From: Helicostylum pulchrum
Lineage: Eukaryota > Mucoromycota > Mucoromycetes > Mucorales > Mucoraceae
DNA length: 27,413 nt
NCBI GenBank assembly: GCA_025677825.1
Contig: JAIXMO010000111.1
Span: 1-27,413 of the forward strand
Reading direction: 5' to 3'
A program made the position numbers and the translations under genes. Position 1 is the stretch's first letter; every line of letters begins with the position of its first letter. Under the pieces are notes generated by a model. The model was not told the origin of the DNA. It saw only the letters and a list, made by a program, of their open reading frames with translations, and searched no databases. Positions 1 to 9,843 of the stretch are shown one piece after another.

Positions 1-267
1 GTTTAGTAACAATAGTTTCTCTGTGAATACTGTATTATACTGGCTCCTGCAAAGTCCAAATTTGAATCCGTTAAAACGACTGCGGTATCAGTTACAGCGT
101 CGGCTAAATAAATACCGAATAAGTCCTACAACCAAGAAGGAACTAGCAGATAGAATCGAGAAGGAATGATATATATTTATTTGAGAGACTGTCTTAAATG
201 CATTAACAGTAAGCCAGCTCGAACTGAAGAAGCGATCAAGGCTAACGGGGGAGCAACTCGCTATTGA
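1..267 (+). pseudogene. Tc1-like transposase, degraded C-terminal fragment
   Basis: Translation of the first about 170 bases gives a decayed version of the Tc1/mariner C-terminal block: QSPNLNPLKRL stands where the family has QSPDLNPIEHLW, so the catalytic Glu of the DDE triad is Lys here. It is followed by a basic helix and KKELADRIEKE. A stop and frame change near 168 interrupt it. In the shifted frame the last segment reads ...KCINSKPARTEEAIKANGGATRY and then a stop at 265-267, matching the usual SMPxRxxAVIxAxGGxTxY tail. The 5' part lies outside the window. I see no terminal repeat after it. The fragment is clearly inactive. That it is Tc1-like is well supported; which family it belongs to is unknown. 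Confidence 0.75.
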
Positions 268-1326
268 AACATTTTCAATATTTTAATAAAACTCGATATT
301 TTACTTTATTCCTTGACATTTCGTATTTTACTAAATAGTTCTTTACAAATAATATGTTGTTTAAAAGCCACTTTGAATCTTCCAATATGACATAAGTTAC
401 CAGGTTTTAAAGTACACACCAAAAAAACAGGAGTAAAACATGTAATTTCACAATCGGATCATACCATTTTTCCCCTCACAGTATATCTTTATTTTGTATC
501 AAATTAATTACATATATACATGAAAAAAAAAATACCGTTAACGTCCTTTACCCAGAACGAAATACAACTATCTAATACAAAACGTTAGTATGTAGCACTG
601 CAAATATTATAACGACGTACCTTTTGTTATAATTTTCATCAGCGTCTAACTACCGAAAAAAAGAAAAGTTTTGCCAAAACCAACCAAACTTATCTAGCAA
701 AAAAAAAAATCATTTAGACAAAGGGAATAAAGAGAATACAATGCTACGTTATAATGCTATACCTTTTTATAAAATTCAACCATTCGGAAAGAAAACCTGT
801 CAAACTTACATATACCTCTTCAAGAATCAAAGCTATGTGAATTAAAAAATAAACTATCACATACCTTTTTTTATTCAGCCTGGTTGAGACCCTACATCGA
901 CTTTCAACTTCAAAAAAGAAAAAGAAAAAATAACTCGAAGCATTTGGTCATTAGAGTAGCAATCACTATAAAAGATGGCAATAAGATTAACATTGAGCAG
1001 AAAAGAAAAAAAGTAATTAAGAAAAAAAAAACTGTAAAGATGTCATACCTTTTTTAAAACGAGCGTTACTGCATAAAATATAAGTTGAATGAGACGATGT
1101 AGTTGAATGAGACAATGTAGTTGAATGAGACGATGTAAGTAAACTGTTCTCAGCTAACCGAAAATAAAGGCAAATGTTATTAGAGTTGAAATTGTGATAT
1201 ATCTTTTTATTGAAGATGGAAAAAAAAAAGAGAAAAAGAAAGGAAAAAAAATAGACTATTTTTCGATTATTGCGCTAAAAACATAGACTAAAGGAGGGCT
1301 TGGCCAATTAAAAGCTAATTTAGCTA
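268..1326. other. AT-rich non-coding stretch with recurring short motif
   Basis: I see no convincing reading frame. The stretch carries several copies of a motif close to cataccttttt (about 617-625, 758-770, 811-823, 860-872 and 1044-1056), which on the minus strand reads aaaaaggtatg. It also holds an 18-bp tandem repeat. The motif could be minus-strand 5' splice sites of a decayed gene, or subterminal binding sites of a transposon to which the neighbouring gene belongs. Neither reading is proven. Confidence 0.4.
1084..1137. repeat. 18-bp tandem repeat, three units
   Basis: Three head-to-tail copies of gttgaatgagacgatgta occupy 1084-1101, 1102-1119 and 1120-1137. The middle unit has one change (gacaatgta). 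The array is downstream of the minus-strand gene that ends at 1327. Confidence 0.9.
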
Positions 1327-2475
1327 TTAGGCTCTTCTTCTTACACGTTTTGCTACAGGAGCAGACTCTACAGAAAACTCTTCTGTTTCAGGAAGAGAAG
1401 CAGTACTGAAATAAATAAGAAAAAAAGTAACAAAAGTTAGAATAAAAAAAAAATAACAGTAAAACTAGCTTACAAAACGTCTTCCTGAATTGGACTTCCT
1501 ATCTCATTCTCGGATGACATGGCAGAAACATCACTGTCAGATTCGATAGGCTTTTTGTATTTGAAGAAAATAATGTTAATATATAAAAGTAAAACGTCCA
1601 GTGATATTTATATACTGTACCTGATCGAGTTGAGAAGATTGCTCCTCTCTTCTTTTTCTGGTGTAGTTACTTGTTTTGAATGCTTCCTGCAGCATATTTT
1701 TAGCTAGCCACATATCTTTACATAAATAAATATTGAAGCCTTTGTTGTACGCTTTTTCTTCAAAAATCAATTGATAATATTGTCGGTCAATAGCAGGAAT
1801 ACTGGACCATTTTTTGTCTTCCTGGGGATGATCCTCATCGATAAAATTGGTCTTGATAAATCGAGCCATTCTTTTTAACTCCAGTCTAAGGGAATTTAGT
1901 TTTGGTTCTGACAGGTCAGGTGCATTATCTCCAAATGTTCTCTTATTAAGGATTTGTAACAGGCAGTTGTAACGGTGTTTCAGTGAAACCTGTTTCTTTG
2001 TCATTCTGTCAATACTAAAGCTATTGATTATTCTACGGCCGCGATAGTCAGGATTGGAGATCAATCTGTTTCTTTGAATTGCTCTACTAACACCACTAAT
2101 AGCTAAAAAAAAACATTAATTAGAAACTGTAAATATCTTTATGCAATTAAAACACAAGATTAAGATTATGTTGTAGTTACCTGTTTGATGAGAATCTTCT
2201 TCAATCCAAGACATATCATTTTCAGAAATATGGGGGCCAAATTGGTGATCAAATTGTGCCTTTAATTTTGTAATATTACCTCTCATTGATAATACTTCAT
2301 TTTTAATTATCAATAAGGTCTCTTCAATATTCTTTACAGAAGAGTTTAGGTTACTTGTATTAGGATAAGACATGATATTTGAATAAGAAACAAATTCAGT
2401 TTGTTTGTAAAACATGGAAGAAATAGTAATGTACTGTTCCTTTAAATATTTACTCTTTTTTTTTCGATCAAACAT
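1327..2475 (-). CDS. Hypothetical protein, four exons, possible transposon accessory protein
   Basis: I do not recognise this protein. Reading the minus strand, exons 2475-2181, 2102-1621, 1550-1474 and 1405-1327 join with consistent phases across introns of 78, 70 and 68 bp (GT-AG) to give 933 nt, 310 residues plus stop. The start chosen is the first in-frame ATG (MFDRKKKSKYLK). Visible features are a basic N-terminus, a stretch near residues 55-85 rich in Leu/Ile/Lys that may form a coiled coil, a central helical segment with a YY...FEEKAYNKGFNIYLCKDMWLA pattern, an acidic Ser/Glu-rich region, and a basic end (KRVRRRA) that could be a nuclear localisation signal. There are no transmembrane segments. 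It is divergent from the Tnp2-like gene starting at 6997; without the Merlin insertion their starts would be about 0.66 kb apart. I infer, weakly, a TNPA-like DNA-binding partner. The exon structure is much better supported than any function. Confidence 0.6.
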
Positions 2476-2511
2476 ATTAAACCATGACGTGACAATATAC
2501 ACGTATAGATA

Positions 2512-2519
2512 GTACCGAG
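2512..2519. repeat. Left 8-bp target duplication of the Merlin element
   Basis: GTACCGAG lies directly before the left inverted repeat and is repeated exactly after the right one at 6369-6376. Merlin elements are known for 8-9 bp duplications. Confidence 0.9.
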
Positions 2520-2642
2520 GGCTAATATTTAAGATAGGTCCCAGCTAATAACTATTGTAATATTAATAGTAGGAGTCTGAAATTTTGCAGAAAGATGCGT
2601 AAAAATTCTACGCAACCACCTAAAAAAATTTCATAACCCGAT
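2520..2642 (+). repeat. Left terminal inverted repeat of the Merlin element
   Basis: 123 bp, aligning gap-free with the reverse complement of 6246-6368. It contains an internal dyad, tgcgta (2596-2601) and tacgca (2609-2614), that is conserved in the other end. Confidence 0.93.
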
Positions 2643-3053
2643 CTTAATTTCTGACCGAGAAAAGTCATAAAAACTGAATCTAGCATATACTACAGTACAT
2701 ATTGGTTGATAATTATTATACCAGTGAACATTAGGGCGTGAAATTTTGGCGAGGTTTTTGAAACAACCTACTCCACATGTCATGAGAATTTGATAAGATT
2801 TAAACGCGAATTGGCCTAATAATCAGTCGCAAAACACAGATTATCGTCTACTACTCACGTAATATAAAATTGTTACATACATTAAGACCCGCATATTAAC
2901 ACAAACTTCAAACTATATGACTTTGTAGAATATTGAAGGCTTATTCGTATCCTAGGTATTATATATTGTGAGTATGTAAGGCATTCTGATTTATAAAGAA
3001 CATTTATTTAATGTAAAATAAAATTTAAGTAAATATTCAAAATATTGGTTATT

Positions 3054-4636
3054 TTAACGATTGTTTCTACTAGGTCTAGTGTTATGACGAATTCGAGTAG
3101 AATCTGTGGTACTAGTACTTGCGTTAATATCATCACTATTAGTTCTAACTACGGAGGGTTGAAAGGAAGGTGCAAGAGTAAGTCCCTCATTTGGATTAGA
3201 GCTACCTTCTTCAGGAACCCAGTCTTCGTCATCAGTATCATAATCACTTTCTTCCTCAGAATTGTAATCATCTTCAAATTCATATGGCTGAGCTTCCTCT
3301 TCAACTACTTGTTCTTCATCCCATGCTTGAGCTCTTGTAATATATGTATCGGGAGTGATATCAGAGCTGGTTGAACTTTCCAATTGAACTTCCCGGATAC
3401 ACCTTTCCAATCCTGTAATAAGACCAAGACCTTGATTTTCTCTACGCCACATAAACTCCAAAAGTTTACCAGGACAATCCTTGATCGTACGATTGCGAGG
3501 ATGAATGAAGCGTTTTATGGGCGTCCACAAACCTTCAATCACATTGGTGTGGATTAACCCCTCAGTTTGGTTACCACGAACTTGATCCTCAGTAGAAAAA
3601 TTGATCGAGTGGTTTACTACTTGATGTCTTCTGAAAAAATACCCAGAATAATCAGCTGGAACTGTGGACCCATCTTCTCGTATGATATCACTGGGATGAA
3701 GTCGTGAATAAGCTGACCAACCATCAGAGCGAATTACAGTACCCCTAGCACAATAGCCTTGAATAATTGGGATCAAGGTAGCGGCAGATCGATTAGGAAC
3801 AGTACATACAAATGCCTTGCCAGCCTTGTACTTCGGTCTAACTTCATATTGGCCTTCTGAGATATATGCCAAATATGTCTCATCTGTTTTGATAGCCTCG
3901 ACCATACCAAAGACCCATACACCTTCAATGTGAGAACCACGGTTATGCTTGCGTTTACCGAATTTTGATTCGTCGATTTGTATATGATCGCAATTTTCAT
4001 TTGTACCTAGAAGATAACTACCGTGATAACGAACATAGTCTGAATTCATCATTGCTTGACAGTCTTTTGAAATTTGGGAGATCGTTACACCATGAACCCT
4101 GATAGTACTGTAGATGTCATTTGCTTTGGCGGAACGAAAGTATTCTAACAAAATACAATAGACAATATTGACGGATTTCTTACTATTGTAAAATACTGTA
4201 TTGGTCGTAATGGTTTCCTGTCGATCACTATGAGCAGAACGTGGAGTTGGGTAGCGGCAACGGTAATAAAATTGTTTTTTTTGCAATCGATAAGTCAAAC
4301 TCATTTCACTAGTACATCCATTAAAACCACAGACATCACTTTCTCTGTAAAAAGCGCGAATATTTTCTCTCAAGTGGCTATAAATAAATATAAGATATAT
4401 CAGATCAAATTAATTAATACAAACAAAATTACTTACGTCCAAGTTGCCTCAGGGGAGCCAATAATGCTGGCATCTTCAATACGATCACCAGCAGTAGGTA
4501 CACGTGTACCCCAAGCACGAACTACTTGACCAGTAGAACGGCCAGGACGACGAATTTCTGCAGTAACGTTATCTGGTAAAACATTTCTGGGACGACCACG
4601 ACGATTACGACCAGTGTTGACATTGACAGGTGGCAT
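3054..4636 (-). CDS. Merlin transposase (IS1595/ISXO2-like DDE)
   Basis: Two minus-strand exons (4636-4437 and 4377-3054) join in phase across a 59-bp intron (gtaagt...tatag), giving 507 residues. The protein would cut and re-insert the surrounding element in the nucleus. In order: an AT-hook-like RRGRPRN near residues 12-18; a Cys cluster (CGFNGC...FYYRC) near 73-107 that may bind zinc; then the DDE core with IDESKFGKRKHNRG (Asp about 202), VIRSDGWSAY (Asp about 285) and HTNVIEGLWTPIKR (Glu about 348). That last signature is typical of the IS1595/Merlin group. The C-terminus is a long acidic Asp/Glu-rich tail followed by a Ser/Thr and Arg-rich end. The frame is open throughout and all catalytic residues are present, so activity is possible. 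The gene ends about 410 bp inside the left repeat. The family assignment is strong because the flanking 8-bp duplication agrees with it. Confidence 0.92.
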
Positions 4637-6245
4637 TTTGAAGTAGATTCTGTGAAATGTTGTACACTAATTGAGTTCATTTAAGGAATGTCGTAAAAAA
4701 AAGGAAAGCAATGTAATAAAGGTGTTTGGTTTTGATGAGAGCAATTATGAATATACAAAATGATGTAATAAAACGGTCAGTTATATGTTTTTAGGATATA
4801 ATAAGGCATATACAATAATAACTTACATGAGAGAAAGGGGGATTCTCCTTTTTTTTGCGAAAAAAAAACTTTTTTATTACCCCCAGGCCCTCCCCTAAAC
4901 TGTGATGATGTCATCAAAATTTAACCTTCCGCACAAGATCGGCTGTATCTCTTTCATTTTTCAAGATAGAGACAAGCTTCAAGCGTGAATCTGATAAAAC
5001 ATTTAATTTATAGCCTTAGTTTTTAATTTTTGTAAATAAAACACCGTGATTTCCACAATTGAACCGTAAAAATGGCTAATTTTCAGCCAGAAAAAAAAGG
5101 TTGTTTTTAACGTTTTATAAAACGTTTTAGATTGGAATAATGCTATTATTTAAATGTTTTATGATAAAGCCGAGTAAATTAACTATTATAAAATTACACT
5201 TTTACATGTTTAACTTAACTTTCCATCAAATTACGATAACCTTAACATTTGTGCAAAATATCTGTTTATATTTTGAGCTCTATCCATTATTTTAATCTAC
5301 TGTGTCGATGACGCTGAAACTCGGCCAATACGTTAATGTTTACAGCCTCATTCTGCGTGCCAAATATGGGAATTATATTTATAGATTTGGCGTCCAAATA
5401 AGGGGAATAGATCATGCAAAATATTGTACTTTTATCAATTACTGCATGAATAATTGGTTAAAATCTGTCTTAAATGTATCATTGATTTTCTCTTAAACAG
5501 CTTTAAAACGTATTAGATTTATAGTAGTTTCCAATAACATTTTTTAAAATTACACTTATATTTTCAAAAGTTCTAATATTATTTGTATATATTCTATAAG
5601 TCAAATATTATTAAACATTTACATTAATCTATTTTTATATTAATAAAAACTTTACAAAAGTTTGCATACTAATAAGTTTACAGATACGAATTGCAAAACT
5701 GAAATTAAAATGCAATTACGACTATTTTTGGGAAAGATATGACAGTTGAAAGTCAAAACAACAATGACTAGACGCACCTCTTTATCGTAAAAAAAAGTTA
5801 AAGCAAAAGACTAGCACTGGAGTCGAACAGGTGACATACCGAATGCTAACCGACTATTATACAACTACGCTATAGAGACAATGTTGATTTTTTTTATTAT
5901 CTGTTATAACTTAATGGCATTTTACGAATCTTAAAAGTTAGATTTTACCCGTACCAGTAGGCACACGTCGTTGGAAATCTTTCGATATTTAACTCCAACA
6001 CTATCCTACAGTTTATTACTTTTACATTCCATTAGTCGTTATTTTATCTGCAGTTATAACGATGTTTGCAAATCATTGAATTAAGGACTACCATTAGCAG
6101 TAAACATAGATATAAAACGTATGAATATTATGTAAAATTAAAATTAAATTCATTAGAATGTGTTATTAAACCGATATCTGCCGAATTCATAAAGTTATAA
6201 CCTAATATGTCTCTTTTCACTAAGCGATGTCGCGTAGTTTTAATC
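4637..6245. other. Non-coding interior of the Merlin element
   Basis: This 1.6-kb AT-rich stretch lies upstream of the transposase start and must hold its promoter. A T-run/gcg/A-run palindrome sits near 4849-4867. The only short open frame (5302-5496) has no features of a real gene. A tRNA-like segment is present at 5809-5879. Otherwise I see nothing recognisable. Confidence 0.5.
5809..5879 (-). tRNA. tRNA-like pseudogene or tRNA-derived sequence
   Basis: On the minus strand the segment has a good A box (TAGCGTAGTTG), a B box (TGTTCGACTCC, one base from the consensus) and an anticodon-loop-like TTAGCAT at the right spacing. A run of eight T downstream could serve as a pol III stop. The T stem has two mismatches and neither the acceptor nor the anticodon stem pairs properly, so it is not a working tRNA. 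It could be a tRNA pseudogene or a SINE head captured by the Merlin element. Confidence 0.45.
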
Positions 6246-6368
6246 ATCGGGCCTGGAAAATATTTTAGGTGGTTGCGTAGAATTTTTACGCATCTCTCAA
6301 AAAAATTTCAGACTCCTACTATTGTTATTCCAATAGTTATTAGCTGGGACCTATCTTAAACCGTGGCC
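6246..6368 (-). repeat. Right terminal inverted repeat of the Merlin element
   Basis: Inverted partner of 2520-2642, same length, ending ...accgtggcc. The conserved dyad tgcgtagaatttttacgca is at 6273-6291. Confidence 0.93.
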
Positions 6369-6376
6369 GTACCGAG
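6369..6376. repeat. Right 8-bp target duplication of the Merlin element
   Basis: GTACCGAG, identical to 2512-2519. Confidence 0.9.
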
Positions 6377-6996
6377 CTTTATCCCAAGTATTTTAACTAA
6401 AAAAAAAAAAAAAAAAAAAACCCTAATTAAGTACATTTGAAAAATGATGTAATACATTTTTTATAACAGTAAATGTTTCCTGGAATAAAGCCATTCGTAC
6501 ATCAAGTATCCAAAGTTCAATCAAAATTGATATTAAGTGCAGCATCATTATCAAAATATACTTTATAATTTACAAAGTTTTTTTTTTGTCCCAGTCAAAA
6601 GTGATAATGCAAAAAAAAAAAAAAATTATGTCATTGTTCATTTGCATAAACATACTAGAGTAATGAAATTATGATATAATATTTCTTTATATTTTCCACT
6701 ATCTCATCGACATGACACCATTTTAATTACATAATTATGCAATAATAGTTAATTACGTACAACTTTTTTTAAAACAAAATACAGCGAGTGATCCATCATG
6801 TCTACCATACCTCTTTTAGGTCATTAGACCAAAACGCGTAATAGATCCTACTAACAATTAACACCATCATAACCTAAAATATCTAATATAAAAACCAGCA
6901 CAATTTAATAAAGATTCCATTAAGTTTGTTACCATCCTCTTTTTTTTAAAAAAAAAAACTTATCTTAAAAAATTACAACGCCAAAAAAAAAAAAAA
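6377..6996. promoter_or_regulatory. AT-rich upstream region of the Tnp2-like gene
   Basis: There is no open frame. The region has several A/T homopolymers, including one of about 21 A at 6401-6421. Before the Merlin insertion it was continuous with 2476-2519, forming one short divergent promoter region between the 1327-2475 gene and the Tnp2-like gene. A motif similar to those at 600-1060 (catacctctttt) occurs near 6816-6828. Confidence 0.4.
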
Positions 6997-9498
6997 ATGT
7001 CTTCCAATTTATCTGCAGGCCGCGCCACCAAGAGATTAAGAATATCTCAGAATAATCATGTTTGTGATACTTGTGATATATCCTTCGAGACTTATAGACA
7101 GTTGAATAATCACAAAAGAAACCATACCTCTTCTCCCATTGTTGATTTTGATGATACGCCAATGCAAGTCGACCACGATGTTGCTGATATCGGTAGTATT
7201 AGTTGGGATCGTAAATGACTTTCCTGGTTTTTTTTGTTACTTACATTTCTATTATTGTAGTTGATTTCGATGCTCTTCGTTTGAACCGTAATGAAGAAAG
7301 ATCTTATAAAAGTAGCTGTCAATTCTCTGATGATGACCAATCCCATGTATATGGCTCTAGTAACATTAGCGAAAATAGTTTTACGAAAACACAGTTGTTG
7401 AGCATGCATCTCTCACAGATCATCACACGAAACCAGATATCAAGAGCTGCATATAGAGAAATTGTTATGTTCGTCAATACTGCTCTTCGTGACTATGAAG
7501 AACTTAAGTTAGGTAGCCAAATAAAAATAATTTTCCGTTAATTTATAATAATACTTACTATAAACACCATCTTTTAAATAGAAGAGACGCCCGTAAAAAT
7601 ATCTCATGGTGATGTCGTCGATGACTTGTTGAAATCAAAATTGAAGAATATCAAAGGCCATGAGTACTCAGTATGTCCCACAGGTTGCAAGTTATACGGT
7701 TTAAATGAAACTACAACTGTATGTGAGCACTGTAATGAGAATCGTTTCAAAGGATTATCTCAGCAAGTCCCCAAATCGGTTATGAGTATCATGTCAATCG
7801 GCGATCTCCTCGCACAAATGTTATCAGATCCGAAAACTAATCAACTGTTGAAGTATCGATCTGAAAGAGAGACAAACGACATTGGTGAGATTACAGATAT
7901 ATTTGACGGCCAAAACTACAAGGACTTGATCAGAAAAGGATTTTTCACCAACCCTAATGACATTGCTATTGGCCTTTTTACAGACGGTTTTGTGAATCAA
8001 AAAAAAGGAAAAACCAGTTATACCATCGTACACGTTATCGTTTTTAATTTTGATCCATCTATCAGGTAACAATTTTATTGCGAGTATGTATCCTATTTAT
8101 ACTAATTATTTTTTAGATATACAAATGAGTACTTACTACAATTGGCAATTCTTCCTGGAACCAAAAAACCAAAGGATATTGATTCTTTTCTGAAACCTGT
8201 TGTTGATGAAATTAAAGATTTGTCTGAAAGGGGGCTTGTCATTAAAAATAACGCTGAAGAAATTTTACGATGTAAAGTACACCTCTTGCTTGCTTCTGGT
8301 GATATTCCAGCCGTTGCTGAAATGGCTCATTTGGGATCGCACAATTCGGTATACGGCTGCCGCATATGTGAATCGAAAGGTTTATCCCCTGACAACCGCT
8401 CTCACGGTATGTATTTCCCAGACAGCAATGCTCCTATGAGGCCTATAAATGATTTCATATCTGGTAATCCTGTAAGTAAAAAAAAAAATAGACATACCGC
8501 ATAAGCTTTATAAAAAAAATACTAACCATAACTCGCTCGAATAATTGTAGGAAAAATCTATACGTAGCCCTAGTCTCTTTTCTACTATGTCCACCTTCTC
8601 TGGTTCTAGCATGTTCGGTCTTGACGAGTTGCATTTGATAGCAAGAGGCATCGGTAAACACGTTTACGAGCTGATCACTGTGGCTAATCTTCCCGCGAGC
8701 CAAGGGTCTATATTTTATTATACAAATGAGGACGGAACAAAAAATTCTGCGGATTATCCCTTTTACATTAATCGAAACGACCTTAAATCAATTGGTGAAA
8801 GCATTGCAAAGTCAAGAAAATATATACCTACATCGTTCCAGGGAAGTTTTGACAATGTAATTGAAAAGACGGATGGAACAAGACACGTAGATTGGTTAGA
8901 TATATTATTAAGCTGCATTCATACAATTGTAGTTCCATATATTGAAGACGCCGCTACTAAAAAGGCATTGTTGTCGTTGGTAAAAGGTTGTGCACTCTCA
9001 CTTCAATGGAACCTTACAGAACATATGCTAAACGAAATTCAAAGGTAAGTAAAAAACCAAACTTTTTTTTTTTCACTGCAAGTATCTAACTGCCCTTTTT
9101 TATACAAATCAGCCATTTTGAACACTGGCTTAAATATCTCGTCCGCCAAGTGGATCAAAAGAAGTTGTCAAGAAGCGTGTTTAGGCCTGTTCAGCATTAT
9201 CTGACCCATATCCCTTTTATTATCCGTCGACAAGGTCCGTTGCGAGCATATTCTACTAGATCCATGGAAAGAACTATAGGTGTATTTTCGAAGTTGATAA
9301 AATCAAAAAGAAGTGGAGGAAAAAATGCCAGTAATTTGATCGAACGACTTGGGTTGCAAAGTTACATCAGTTCTGTTTTGGATATTGAAATGCTCATTAA
9401 CTTGATTAAGCCTGCAACGTACTCCACTAACAGTTACATGAACCATCCGGAAGATCGAAATGGACCTCAGTTATGGGAACCATTCTCAATGGTAACTA
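6997..9498 (+). pseudogene. Tnp2-like transposase (CACTA/EnSpm class), split by a Tc1 element
   Basis: Six exons join in phase: 6997-7210, 7261-7512, 7582-8065, 8117-8471, 8551-9044 and 9113 to the insertion at 9498. They give about 728 residues. Introns are 50-79 bp, GT-AG. Features in order: a C2H2 finger (CDTCDISF...H...H) near residues 23-43; a Tnp2 Cys motif (CPTGCKLYG...CEHC...RF); the core LFTDGFV...ILPGTKKPKDIDSFLKP typical of Tnp2 proteins (Transposase_21); HLGSHNSVYGCRICE; GLDELHLIARG; and a DUF4218-like stretch (HIPFIIRRQGPLRAYS..SMERTIG). The product would be the nuclear transposase of a CACTA-like element. The frame breaks where a Tc1 element entered at a TA (9497-9498). Apparent continuation follows at 11116, one base out of frame. 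The N-terminal finger also recalls fungal Plavaka elements. I found no CACTA-type termini. Confidence 0.82.
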
Positions 9499-9526
9499 CA
9501 GTATGCGGCAAAAGTGTCCGCATGTT
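9499..9526 (+). repeat. Left terminal inverted repeat of the Tc1 element
   Basis: 28 bp, exact inverse of 11086-11113. It contains a dyad, ATGCGG and CCGCAT separated by 9 bp. Confidence 0.93.
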
Positions 9527-9689
9527 ACAGACTTTTGAATATATCAGCTTATTGTTGCTAAGATAATTTTCGAAAGCAGACAAAGTTTATACGATATGAA
9601 AGCCCTGTATATTGTCGTTTACAAGTTATGTCACACAAAGTTTAGAGTTGGAGTAACGAAATTAATCTTTGTTTAAAGTCAGAGATACT

Positions 9690-9706
9690 ATGCGGACACT
9701 TCTGCC
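9690..9706 (-). repeat. Inner left copy of the Tc1 terminal motif
   Basis: atgcggacacttctgcc is an inverted copy (one change) of the motif at the left terminus. It pairs symmetrically with 10904-10920. Confidence 0.85.
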
Positions 9707-9843
9707 CCTTTTTTTTTTTTTTTTTCTGAACCACAATTTGGCTACATATTTAATATTGCTATAAAAAATGACACCAAACATAGTGTAAGATATTAACTAC
9801 ACATATTCACAGTAAGTAATATCCAAAATTTCAAGTTATCAAA

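Larger units (their letters stand above)
2520..6368 (-). mobile_element. Merlin-type DNA transposon, complete (3849 bp)
   Basis: The element is bounded by imperfect 123-bp terminal inverted repeats starting GGC (2520-2642 and 6246-6368) that align without gaps. An exact 8-bp target duplication GTACCGAG flanks it on both sides. It carries one recognisable gene, a spliced IS1595/ISXO2-type transposase on the minus strand, plus about 1.6 kb of non-coding sequence. The inverted repeats differ at roughly 15-18 positions, so it is not very recent, although the transposase frame is open. It landed between two divergent genes. Confidence 0.92.

Noticed and set aside
268..620. CACTA-type terminus for the possible two-gene element
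   Set aside because: I looked for CACTA-like ends with a partner and found none; the right end is lost anyway.
1084..1137. CRISPR-like array
   Set aside because: Three contiguous 18-bp units without spacers; a plain tandem repeat.
3045..3374. Plus-strand open frame of 109 codons
   Set aside because: It lies antisense within the Merlin transposase, which has clear catalytic motifs.
5302..5496. 64-codon open frame inside the Merlin element
   Set aside because: No recognisable motif, no splice context, AT-rich; probably chance.
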